Shown piece after piece: positions 7,521-15,566 of a stretch of 39,337 nucleotides of DNA. A program made the position numbers and the translations under genes. Source of the stretch: a bacterium (GTDB taxonomy: Bacteria > UBP6 > UBA1177); NCBI GenBank assembly GCA_017538365.1, contig JAFYIZ010000016.1:1-39337 (forward strand). The letters run 5' to 3'. The first letter of the stretch is position 1, and every line of letters begins with the position of its first letter. The notes beneath the pieces are model-generated. The model saw only the letters and a list, made by a program, of their open reading frames with translations. It did not search any database and had not been told where the DNA came from.

Positions 7521-9191
7521 ATGAAAAAACTCATCATTTTTCTGATTCTAACAACGCTTTTCATCATTTCATGCGGCAGCTCGAAAAAAGCAGAAAACGA
7601 TACCGACATCCTGCCGGATGAAGATTCTAATAATGATGAAGAAGCGGTAGAAAATGTGGAAGATGAAAATGACGAAGAAGCAGGCGAGCTGAACGATACA
7701 GATGAAGATGAGCTTGAGGATATAGATCCGTGCGATCCCAATCCCTGCACCGGAATAGAAAATTCTACTGAAGAATGTATCACTGATGCAGACAAATACT
7801 CCTGCGGCTGCGTTGACAACTATTTCTGGGACGGCGTTAAGTGTGTAAATCCGTGTGAAGGAATCGACTGCACTAAATTTGAACACGCAACAGGTCTCTG
7901 CAAACCGAATAACGCTTTTTCCTTTTCATGCAACTGCGACAAAGGTTACTTCTTCTGGCGATGGGAAGATAAAAAATGCCTTGCAAAAGAACCAACCGCA
8001 GTGAATATCTGCACCGGTCAGACGAAGTGCTACGACAACGAAAAAGAGATTGCATGTCCGGCTGAAGGCGAAGAATTTTTCGGTCAGGATGCCAACTATG
8101 CAAAACTAGAATACTGCATCCCACAGAGTTTTTCTATCGACAATTCAGTTGAAAACGAACCTGTCGTAATCGACAACAACTTAGGTCTGATGTGGCAGAG
8201 AAATAAAATTCCTCCTGTGGAAGAACTTTATATCAAAGATGTCTTGCAATACTGTGAAGATCTTGTTTACGGCGGTTATAGTGACTGGAGACTGCCGACA
8301 GTGGAAGATTTCATGACTATTGCCGACTACGGCAGATACGATCCTGCAGTCGACACAGAATATTTTCCCGATTCAGGAGAATTCTGGACATCTTCGGAAT
8401 TTAAATCTTATAAAGGATGGTTTTACGGCGAATCTGAAGTACTTTACACAATATTCAACTTTGAAGAATCTTCCGCATATCTAACAACGACATACGCAAA
8501 CAGACAGATTCTCAGGGCTTTTTCAATCAGATGTGTCCGCGGAGGCACAGCAAAAACTTCAGGCTATATTCTGCCTGATACTTTAGAAGAAAATATCGTA
8601 TGGAGTGACAAAAATCTGATCGTCATGAAAAAAACTGGCACAGATTTCACTTGGGCTGAAGCTCTGAAATACTGTTCTGAGCTCGACTATGCAGGTATTT
8701 CAGACTGGAGACTGCCTAACGTCAGAGAACTTGTCCTGAGCCGCTGGGGCAGCAGCGACTTTTCCTTGTGGGAAAACGCTCTGACATCAACAACAAAACC
8801 TGCCGATCCGGCTTTCAATTTTTCGAATTTAAACTACCGGCTGGCATCTTACAACTACTCTGCATATTTTTATTCAAAAAAAGAAAAGGTTCCAAGCACT
8901 ATTTTCTGCGTCGCAAACGATCCGTGCGGCAAAGGAGAGTTATGGAATGGAGAAAAGTGCGTGAAAAACCCGTGCGACCCCAATCCGTGCGAAACGGAAG
9001 AGGGTCTCAACACAACATGCAAGGTCATTGATGAGGAGACTTACTTCTGCGGCTGCGGCCTATGTCTGGACACCTATACGGAACACACCACAGGAAAGTG
9101 TTACGATAGTAACTATTGGGGTCCGTACTGCGGCTGTGAGGAAGGATACCGCTGGGATAATGTGGAATACACAGGATGCTTCAAAGATTAA
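7521..9191 (+). CDS. modular lipoprotein 2: EGF-like units flanking two DUF1566 domains
   Basis: The 556-residue paralogue of its neighbours has the lipobox IISC (Cys18) and an Asp/Glu-rich linker (about 25-68). Two EGF-like units follow (CDPNPC..., about 70-150). The conserved block ICTGQTKC...GEEFFGQDANYA...PQSFSID...NEPVVID comes next (about 160-215), then two DUF1566 domains with SDWRLP at about 255 and 394. The C-terminus has two or more EGF-like units. The signal peptide is nearly the same as in lipoproteins 3 and 5 (MKKLIIFLI). A purine-rich GGGGGCGG stretch precedes the ATG, 12 bases after the previous stop, which argues for cotranscription. It is probably lipid-anchored outside the cytoplasmic membrane; the ligand is unknown. 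Confidence 0.87.
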   Translation: MKKLIIFLILTTLFIISCGSSKKAENDTDILPDEDSNNDEEAVENVEDENDEEAGELNDTDEDELEDIDPCDPNPCTGIENSTEECITDADKYSCGCVDNYFWDGVKCVNPCEGIDCTKFEHATGLCKPNNAFSFSCNCDKGYFFWRWEDKKCLAKEPTAVNICTGQTKCYDNEKEIACPAEGEEFFGQDANYAKLEYCIPQSFSIDNSVENEPVVIDNNLGLMWQRNKIPPVEELYIKDVLQYCEDLVYGGYSDWRLPTVEDFMTIADYGRYDPAVDTEYFPDSGEFWTSSEFKSYKGWFYGESEVLYTIFNFEESSAYLTTTYANRQILRAFSIRCVRGGTAKTSGYILPDTLEENIVWSDKNLIVMKKTGTDFTWAEALKYCSELDYAGISDWRLPNVRELVLSRWGSSDFSLWENALTSTTKPADPAFNFSNLNYRLASYNYSAYFYSKKEKVPSTIFCVANDPCGKGELWNGEKCVKNPCDPNPCETEEGLNTTCKVIDEETYFCGCGLCLDTYTEHTTGKCYDSNYWGPYCGCEEGYRWDNVEYTGCFKD

Positions 9192-9220
9192 AAACCGACT
9201 TGTAATAAAGAGGTGAACAC

Positions 9221-10546
9221 ATGAAAAAACTCATCATTTTCCTGATCATGGTGACATTTTTCGCCGTTTCGTGCGGAGACTCTAACAAGACTGAAAACGA
9301 CGCGGATTTATTGCCTGATGAAGATGAAATCAGCGATGAAAGAGCAGATGATGACGAAGAAGAGGAATCATCCGTTTCCGACGAAGATCTTCCTCTCAGT
9401 AAGGCTGTCTGCGACCCTAATCCGTGTGCAAATCTACCCCACTCCACAGGGAGATGCGAATTTGACGGTGACAAAAGTTATGTCTGTCACTGCAAGGAAG
9501 GTTATTTCTGGGAGGATTACAAATGCGCAAGTCCGTGCGACACGAATCCGTGTGACAAAATAGAGTTGGCGACAGGGTGCATATCAAAGGCGCGCGGTGA
9601 TTATGAATGTTCCTGCGAAACGGATTATTTCTGGGATGGCGAAAAGTGCATGACTCCGTGCGAAGGAAAAGAGTGTCAGCCTCATTCCCACTGCCGTGCA
9701 TACAGCCATGTTACCGCAAAATGCCTGTGCGACGACAACTTCTTCGAACTTGTTAGCGGCGAGTGCACAGGCCCGTGTGACCCGAATCCGTGCGAAGGTT
9801 TGAGCAATTCACCGGAAAAATGCATCGCGGAAGATGACTATTACTATACTTGTGAATGCAACGACACCTATCTTTTCTCTCCGAGCGAAGGCTGTCTCAA
9901 TCCGTGTCTTCCAAACAAATGCGAGACAAGTGAAAACGCTGAGGGGATATGTTACCCGATACACGCTTTGAACTATTCATGCAAGTGCAAAGAAGGTTTT
10001 TTCTGGTCGAGAGAAGCTGAAGCATGTCTTGAAGAAATGCCTCAGTGCAGCCCTGAAAACAACGGAGTGTGCAAAGATTACGACAGCGGGATCATCTGGT
10101 CGGCGCGCGCTGAAAAAGAAAGAAACACCGAAGGTATAGACCTTTTGTATATCAAAGAGGCTTTGGAATACTGCAAGAATGCGAGAGACGGCGGTTTCAG
10201 CGACTGGCGGCTCCCGACAATAGACGAACTCAGAACTCTGGTAGTCAACTGCCCGAATTTGGAACCTGACGGAGCCTGCAAAGTGAGCGACAAGAAGCAC
10301 TGCCTTTCGGAAAGCTGCTACAATGAAGAAGACTGCAGTTGTCAGGGTGAGGCGCACGATACCAGCTTCGGCAAGTTCGGAGTCGAAATATTCGGCAGCT
10401 ACTGGTCTTCGTCAACCGGCGGCGGATTCTTCGAAGGAGAAAGAAACTGGCTCATAGACTTTAGAGGTGATGCAAAGATATTTACATACGATCCTTTTTC
10501 TTATCCATTAGCCAACTATGCACCTGTCCGCTGTGTCCGCAAATAA
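9221..10546 (+). CDS. modular lipoprotein 3: five EGF-like units then one DUF1566 domain
   Basis: This is a 441-residue lipoprotein with lipobox AVSC (Cys18) and an acidic linker (DADLLPDEDE and an EEEE run). About five Cys-rich EGF-like units span roughly residues 65-290 (starts CDPNPC, CDTNPC, CEGKEC, CDPNPC, CLPNKC). A single C-terminal DUF1566 domain has SDWRLPTIDELRTLV near residue 327, followed by a Cys-rich insert (CPN...GAC...C...C.C) also seen in lipoprotein 4. It lacks the FFGQDA block of genes 1, 2 and 5. AGAGGTG precedes the ATG. The domain order is the reverse of lipoprotein 5, so modules appear to be shuffled within the array. Confidence 0.87.
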   Translation: MKKLIIFLIMVTFFAVSCGDSNKTENDADLLPDEDEISDERADDDEEEESSVSDEDLPLSKAVCDPNPCANLPHSTGRCEFDGDKSYVCHCKEGYFWEDYKCASPCDTNPCDKIELATGCISKARGDYECSCETDYFWDGEKCMTPCEGKECQPHSHCRAYSHVTAKCLCDDNFFELVSGECTGPCDPNPCEGLSNSPEKCIAEDDYYYTCECNDTYLFSPSEGCLNPCLPNKCETSENAEGICYPIHALNYSCKCKEGFFWSREAEACLEEMPQCSPENNGVCKDYDSGIIWSARAEKERNTEGIDLLYIKEALEYCKNARDGGFSDWRLPTIDELRTLVVNCPNLEPDGACKVSDKKHCLSESCYNEEDCSCQGEAHDTSFGKFGVEIFGSYWSSSTGGGFFEGERNWLIDFRGDAKIFTYDPFSYPLANYAPVRCVRK

Positions 10547-10556
10547 GGGGGTTTTC

Positions 10557-11987
10557 ATGAAAAAAATCATTCTTTTGATAATCGTCGCGGCAACATTTTT
10601 TGTGGTATCGTGCGGAAGTTCCAAAAAGACCGAAAACGATGCCGATGCTGCGGAAAATCGTGACGGAGACACCTTGGAAACAGGCGATACCGATGAAATA
10701 CAGACAGATGAAGAACCGGATGACGGCGATACACCTGAACAGCCCGAAGAACCTGATTACATGGAACTTTACGGCGTTCCCAAGTGCTCTCTTCAAGGCA
10801 AAACACCGTGCTACGACCCGGAGAGCGATCTTGTATGGTCATCCATATCAGCTGCGGAACTCTCTCACAACAACGCTCTTATATACTGCTACGATCTGGA
10901 AGAAGGCGGCTTTAAGGACTGGCATCTGCCTACAATAGATGAACTCAGGACTCTTGTCAGGAAGTGCCCGCAGCTCGAGACCGGTGGAGCATGCCAAATA
11001 AGCGAGGAATGTTCTGATCCGGAAAACTGCTGGGTAAGCGAAGCATGCGAGTGTTCCCTGGAAAATGAAATATTCAGCAAACTCTACGATACGGAAGAAC
11101 TGTGGTCAAGCACCGAAATAAATTCAAAATTCTGGACTCTGGATTTTGATAAACCCGACCTAAACCTGCAATATGATATCCCGGACTTTAAGACCCGCTG
11201 CACGAGAAATGTTCATTCAAGCGGAAAAGCGGAAGAAGTTAAAACGCAGAAAGTCGACTGCGAAGGACTCCTTGAAAATGCGCAGTGGAACACGGTTTCA
11301 AGCATCACACAGACTTGGAACGGAGCATACTGGACACCGACTCAGCAAGGTGTATTCAACGAAGAACCTACAACTGAAGAATGCCGCTTCAAGTGCAAGG
11401 AAAATGCCTTCAGAAGAGTGTGGATCAACGACTATAACCATAGCAACGTCGAAAAATGCCTGCTTGACTGCAGCAAAACGAAAAACGCGCTATGCTCCTA
11501 CCCCGACACCGACATATTCTACGACAACGATTCGGGTCTATACTGGGGTTCGCTTACAAAGGGAAAAGTTTATAATCAGAATCCTGAAGAGAGCGCATGG
11601 ACGAATGCGATGAATTACTGCGAGAACCTTGTCGAAGGAGGCTACGACGACTGGCGGCTTCCCACTATCGACGAGCTGCGTACTCTGATCCAGAACTGCC
11701 CCGAAACCGAACCTGGCGGAGCGTGCGATCTTGAGCAGGAAGACCATTCAAACTGCTACTACACCTGCGACATTGACGGCGAATTCACCGGTAAATACAG
11801 CAGAATAGGCGACATTCGCATATCGCTGTGGTCTTCCTCGATTACCTACACAGGTCCTTATCCACCGACAACGAGAAGTTTCTGGGTCGTCGATTTTGCA
11901 TACGCAAACATCTGGGGAAGCAATGAAAATAACGAAAAAGACCTACGCTGCGTAAGGAAGGACGAGACTCCGACAGAAGGAGAATAA
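10557..11987 (+). CDS. lipoprotein 4: two DUF1566 domains, no EGF-like units
   Basis: The ATG at 10557 is chosen because it follows an AAGGGGG ribosome binding site and begins a standard lipoprotein signal peptide with lipobox VVSC (Cys19); the longer reading frame would add 13 unrelated residues. After an acidic linker the 476-residue protein has two DUF1566 domains. Each carries DWHLPTIDELRTL or DWRLPTIDELRTL followed by CP..E.GGAC and a Cys-rich insert (near residues 120 and 365). They look like an internal duplication, with a unique linker containing several Cys between them. It is the only member of the array without CDPNPC-type EGF-like units. It starts 10 bases after the previous stop. 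Confidence 0.86.
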   Translation: MKKIILLIIVAATFFVVSCGSSKKTENDADAAENRDGDTLETGDTDEIQTDEEPDDGDTPEQPEEPDYMELYGVPKCSLQGKTPCYDPESDLVWSSISAAELSHNNALIYCYDLEEGGFKDWHLPTIDELRTLVRKCPQLETGGACQISEECSDPENCWVSEACECSLENEIFSKLYDTEELWSSTEINSKFWTLDFDKPDLNLQYDIPDFKTRCTRNVHSSGKAEEVKTQKVDCEGLLENAQWNTVSSITQTWNGAYWTPTQQGVFNEEPTTEECRFKCKENAFRRVWINDYNHSNVEKCLLDCSKTKNALCSYPDTDIFYDNDSGLYWGSLTKGKVYNQNPEESAWTNAMNYCENLVEGGYDDWRLPTIDELRTLIQNCPETEPGGACDLEQEDHSNCYYTCDIDGEFTGKYSRIGDIRISLWSSSITYTGPYPPTTRSFWVVDFAYANIWGSNENNEKDLRCVRKDETPTEGE

Positions 11988-12000
11988 AAGGAGAGTGCCT

Positions 12001-14004
12001 ATGAAAAAACTCATCATTTTCCTGATTTTAGCGATGGTTTTCGCAGTTTCGTGCGGCGGCTCGAAAAAAACTGAAAACGATGCGGATCTGTTTCCGGATG
12101 GAGATAAAATTAATGATGAAGAAGCGGTCGGACCGGATGATGAAGACGAAGATAAGGAAAAAAGTGACAGCGATGCCGACACCGCGGAAGAGGAAATTGT
12201 CGCCAAAATATCTTCTTTTGCCGAAATATGCACCGGACAGACTGATTGCGCCGGGGAATGCCCCGAAAAGGGAAGCGCTCTTTACGGCCAGGATGCTCAG
12301 TATGCCGCCCTCGGATACTGTGTTCCTCAGAGTTTTTCTATCGACAGTTCTGTTGAAAATGAGCCGACTGTTATTGATCTCAATACCAGACTTGAATGGC
12401 AGCAGACATTTTCCGACGCAATAGACGTATGCGAAACTTCAGAGACATCGGAAAATGCATGTAAAATATGCGAAAATGCGGAAAATTACTGCAAAAATCT
12501 GAATTACGGTGGACACAGTGACTGGAGACTTCCCGATATTAAAGAACTTCTTTCCATCACCAATATCGCAAAATATCCTGCAATTGATACGGCTTATTTT
12601 CCAGGCACTCCGTCAGGTAAATTCTGGACATCATCCTATTTCTGGCAGGACGATATAAGATCAGGCTGGGGTTCACAAGTGGCCTGGACAGTAAACTTCA
12701 GCGACGGGGCTTCCAACGCTGAACCTCTGACTTTATATTCATCCGGAGAGATAGTGAAACACTCCGGTATTCGTGCGCGGTGTGTCAGAGGCAAAACTCT
12801 GCCGGGCAGTCAGCTGACCGCTTTAACCATAGGCGAAGAAAAGATCATAGTTGATGCAAAAACGGATTTTATCTGGTTATCTGGCTATGGAACCGTATCA
12901 AGCTGGGAAGAGGCTCTTCCGTACTGCGAGAATCTGACTTATGCGGGCATCTCCGACTGGAGACTTCCCAACAAAAACGAGCTTACATCTTTTTTTAACT
13001 ACAGTTTAAAATATCCCTCTACTATGGACTATTTTCTTTCGTCTACATCTTCCGGAAGCAGCTTTGTCTGGGTTGTCAGATTTTCCGGGACAGCTCCGCA
13101 CATTGCGGAAAGAGTTGAAAAGCATCCTTTTGACGAAGTTTTCGGAACTACTCACACTTATGCAGTGCGCTGCGTCGCCAAAAATCCGTGCGCAGAAGAC
13201 GAAATATGGAACGGAAAAGAATGTGTAATGCACGCTTGCTCTGCAGTCAAATGTCCCAAGGATGAACATTCAACAGGCAAATGTACTGTTTTGGGTATTG
13301 ATTCTTATAAATGCGGCTGTGTCGAAGGCTGGTTCTGGAACGGCGAAAAGTGTGAAGATCCCTGTCAGGCAGAGCCGTGCAAAGATATGCCGCACTCGAC
13401 AGGAATATGCAGCGCTAAAGACTGGAATAAATATATCTGCGGATGTAATGGAGGCTATTTCTGGGACGGAGAGAAATGTATGAATCCTTGCGATGCTGAG
13501 CCTTGCAAAAATATGCCAAACACAACAGGAAAATGCAACGCTAAAGACTGGAACAGATATATCTGTGAATGTGATGCCGAATCTTTCTGGAGCTCCAGCG
13601 AAGAATGCATTGACTCTTGCGATCCCAACCCGTGCGACATGCCGCATTCTACCGGCCTCTGCAAAAGATCGTCAGATAATGTCTCCCCTATCTGCGAATG
13701 TGAAGAAGGCTATTTCTGGAACGGTATCAAAAGAGGATGCGTCGATCCGTGTGAAACAGCCAAATGCGATAAACCGCATACAACGGGAATATGCACAGGT
13801 AAAAGTGTGGATGAATATTACTGCGAATGCGAAGGATATTATTTTTGGAATCCTTACTCATACTCGTGCATAACCATTTGCGAAACTATTTCGTGCCGCA
13901 ATATTCCACATGCAACCGGCGACTGCACGCCTATAAGCAAAACCGAATACCAGTGTGACTGCGAAAACGGCTATAATTGGAATGGTGAGGAATGCCTTCC
14001 TTGA
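12001..14004 (+). CDS. modular lipoprotein 5: two DUF1566 domains then six EGF-like units
   Basis: The ATG at 12001 follows AAAAGGAGAG and starts the signal peptide MKKLIIFLI with lipobox AVSC (Cys18); an in-frame ATG two codons earlier is less well placed. The 667-residue protein has an acidic linker, then the conserved ICTGQTDC...YGQDAQYA...PQSFSID...NEPTVID block (about 75-135). Two DUF1566 domains follow (SDWRLP near 176 and 319), and then six EGF-like units (about 405-667) with spacing C....C......HSTGxC....C.C..G.FW.G..C. The last residue group ends at a unit boundary. It is the last gene of the array; a convergent DUF4143 gene follows 54 bases later, and no terminator hairpin was found between them. 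Confidence 0.87.
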   Translation: MKKLIIFLILAMVFAVSCGGSKKTENDADLFPDGDKINDEEAVGPDDEDEDKEKSDSDADTAEEEIVAKISSFAEICTGQTDCAGECPEKGSALYGQDAQYAALGYCVPQSFSIDSSVENEPTVIDLNTRLEWQQTFSDAIDVCETSETSENACKICENAENYCKNLNYGGHSDWRLPDIKELLSITNIAKYPAIDTAYFPGTPSGKFWTSSYFWQDDIRSGWGSQVAWTVNFSDGASNAEPLTLYSSGEIVKHSGIRARCVRGKTLPGSQLTALTIGEEKIIVDAKTDFIWLSGYGTVSSWEEALPYCENLTYAGISDWRLPNKNELTSFFNYSLKYPSTMDYFLSSTSSGSSFVWVVRFSGTAPHIAERVEKHPFDEVFGTTHTYAVRCVAKNPCAEDEIWNGKECVMHACSAVKCPKDEHSTGKCTVLGIDSYKCGCVEGWFWNGEKCEDPCQAEPCKDMPHSTGICSAKDWNKYICGCNGGYFWDGEKCMNPCDAEPCKNMPNTTGKCNAKDWNRYICECDAESFWSSSEECIDSCDPNPCDMPHSTGLCKRSSDNVSPICECEEGYFWNGIKRGCVDPCETAKCDKPHTTGICTGKSVDEYYCECEGYYFWNPYSYSCITICETISCRNIPHATGDCTPISKTEYQCDCENGYNWNGEECLP

Positions 14005-14020
14005 GCAAGTGATCGAATCT

Positions 14021-14048
14021 TTCTACTCAAACGGCCTGATGATTTCCT
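14021..14048 (-). pseudogene. vestigial 3' end of the PreT-like gene
   Basis: These 28 bases match the 3' end of the PreT-like gene (15565-15592) at 25 of 28 positions, in the same orientation. Read on the minus strand they would code EIIRPFE-stop against EIIKLFE-stop in the intact gene. The preceding codon is TAG where the intact gene has CAG. The copy lies 10 bases from the stop codon of the DUF4143 gene, so that gene sits between the true and the vestigial 3' ends. Confidence 0.6.
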
Positions 14049-14058
14049 ACGGCAAAAA

Positions 14059-15396
14059 TCACAAAAAAGGAGTCATGTAAACAGGAAGGCATGTAGTCTG
14101 ACCGTCTTTCTGAAGGTCTTTTGTGTAAAGCAAAATCCTTTCCGAAATCCGCGAAGAAAACTTTTCGCAGAAAGCATCCAGAGATTTATGTGTTTTATAT
14201 CCCGAAGATTTGACCTCGACCGGAACCAGTTTGTTCCCTTTCGACAAAAGGAAATCGACTTCGTAGCTGTGGTTGCCTGATGCCGGAAAAGTGTAGTAGT
14301 AAAGCTCGTAACCTGAAGCCCGGAGCATCTGTGCGACAACATTTTCATAAATGTAGCCCAAATTGGCTTCAAGTTTGTCGGAAAGGAGCTTCTGATAGAT
14401 GATATTTTCGGTGAAATCCTTGTCCCAGAAGGCCAGAGTAACAAAAAGTCCCGTGTCTCCCATAAACATTTTGAAGCGTGTAGTTTCCCGACTCAAAGCA
14501 AGTCCTGCATTCGGGTCTGAAGAATGATACGCGATATTGACTATCATGCTTTCATAAAGCGTTTCAAGCAGTTCAAAAGTCTTTTCCTTTCTGATGTTTT
14601 CCACAACCGTAGTCACTTGATAATGCTTTTCAGTTTTGCCGAGTTCGGACGGTATGGCGCGGAACATCGCGCGAAGTTTGCCTGTCGAATCGAGCTTGTG
14701 AAGGTCTTCGATATAGAGATTGATTATTCTTCTTTTAGCGGCATCTACAGCCTGAAGATTGTTGGTTTCAAGATAGGTTTCAACTGCCTGAGGCATTCCG
14801 CCTACCAGCATATAAAGTCTGAAATCGCGCATGATTTTGCGGTTTACGGCTTCTCCGAGAGCAGTGCGGTTCAAAAAAAGATCTTTCAGAATCGGCATCG
14901 TTGCAGTATCGCCTATCGCCCATGAAAACTCCTCATAATCCATCGGAAACATCTGTATGCGCTCTTCCTCGCTAGGAATAACGATGTTCTGCACATTCTG
15001 CTTGATGCTGATAAGCGAACCTGTTTCGATGTAATCGTATCTTCCGTCTTCAACAAGATGTTTGATCGCCTGTCTCGCATCAGGCCTGAGCTGCACTTCA
15101 TCGAAAATAATAACGGATCTGCGTTCATAAAGGTTTACGCGGTAAAGAATCTGCAACCGCATGAAAAAGTAGTTGAGATCTGCAAAACCGAGATCCAACA
15201 GATTTCGGACATCTGCCGACAGCTTGGAACAGTCGATCAGAATATAGGATTTATACTCGTTTGCAGCAAACTGCCTTGCCAAAGTTGACTTCCCGACACG
15301 TCTTGCACCTTCTATCAGCAAAGCACTTTTTCCGTTGGATTCTGCCTTCCATTTAAGCATTTTTTCGTAAGCTTTTCTCTTAAAAATTTTCTCCAA
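14059..15396 (-). CDS. AAA ATPase with DUF4143 C-terminal domain
   Basis: This is an ATP-binding protein of the AAA_14/DUF4143 family (445 residues from the chosen start). Walker A is GARRVGKS (about 30-37), a Walker B-like DEVQ follows at about 100, and ETGSL is the sensor region. The C-terminal DUF4143 part has the PVEVKSS motif seen in nuclease-like folds. The cellular role of these ATPases is not settled; they are often multicopy and patchily distributed. A TTG start at 15396 is preferred because GGAGGT lies just upstream; a TTG at 15408 would overlap that site, and an ATG 12 codons in is an alternative. It is convergent to the lipoprotein array and flanked by repeated copies of the PreT-like gene end, which suggests acquisition by insertion. 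Confidence 0.88.
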   Translation of the reverse strand: MEKIFKRKAYEKMLKWKAESNGKSALLIEGARRVGKSTLARQFAANEYKSYILIDCSKLSADVRNLLDLGFADLNYFFMRLQILYRVNLYERRSVIIFDEVQLRPDARQAIKHLVEDGRYDYIETGSLISIKQNVQNIVIPSEEERIQMFPMDYEEFSWAIGDTATMPILKDLFLNRTALGEAVNRKIMRDFRLYMLVGGMPQAVETYLETNNLQAVDAAKRRIINLYIEDLHKLDSTGKLRAMFRAIPSELGKTEKHYQVTTVVENIRKEKTFELLETLYESMIVNIAYHSSDPNAGLALSRETTRFKMFMGDTGLFVTLAFWDKDFTENIIYQKLLSDKLEANLGYIYENVVAQMLRASGYELYYYTFPASGNHSYEVDFLLSKGNKLVPVEVKSSGYKTHKSLDAFCEKFSSRISERILLYTKDLQKDGQTTCLPVYMTPFL

Positions 15397-15424
15397 AATG
15401 ACCTCCAAAAATCAACTGCACACT

Positions 15425-15453
15425 AGCATACTGATTTTATTACAATTTTTCAA
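15425..15453 (-). promoter_or_regulatory. putative promoter of the DUF4143 ATPase gene
   Basis: On the minus strand a TTGAAA -35 (15448-15453) and a TATGCT -10 (15425-15430) are 17 bp apart, about 30 bp upstream of the start codon. The gene can thus be transcribed apart from the PreT-like gene upstream. Confidence 0.45.
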
Positions 15454-15483
15454 GAAAATACTGCTATCCGCAAATTTTTTTTA

Positions 15484-15549
15484 GCCAAAATTACAGCTGA
15501 GCGCAAAATCTTTTTCGCCGAAATTACAGCTGAGCGCAAAATTTGAAAG
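15484..15549. repeat. two 33-bp tandem repeats in the DUF4143 upstream gap
   Basis: Units at 15484-15516 and 15517-15549 share GCC(A/G)AAATTACAGCTGAG followed by CGCAAAAT; a half unit (CCGCAAATTTTTTTTAGCC, about 15468-15486) precedes them. The 15-mer GAGCGCAAAATCTTT recurs at 38163-38177 and a related GCGCAAAATTTG word occurs near 36273-36284 on the minus strand. Confidence 0.7.
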
Positions 15550-15566
15550 GTTCTCAGATCTGTTTT

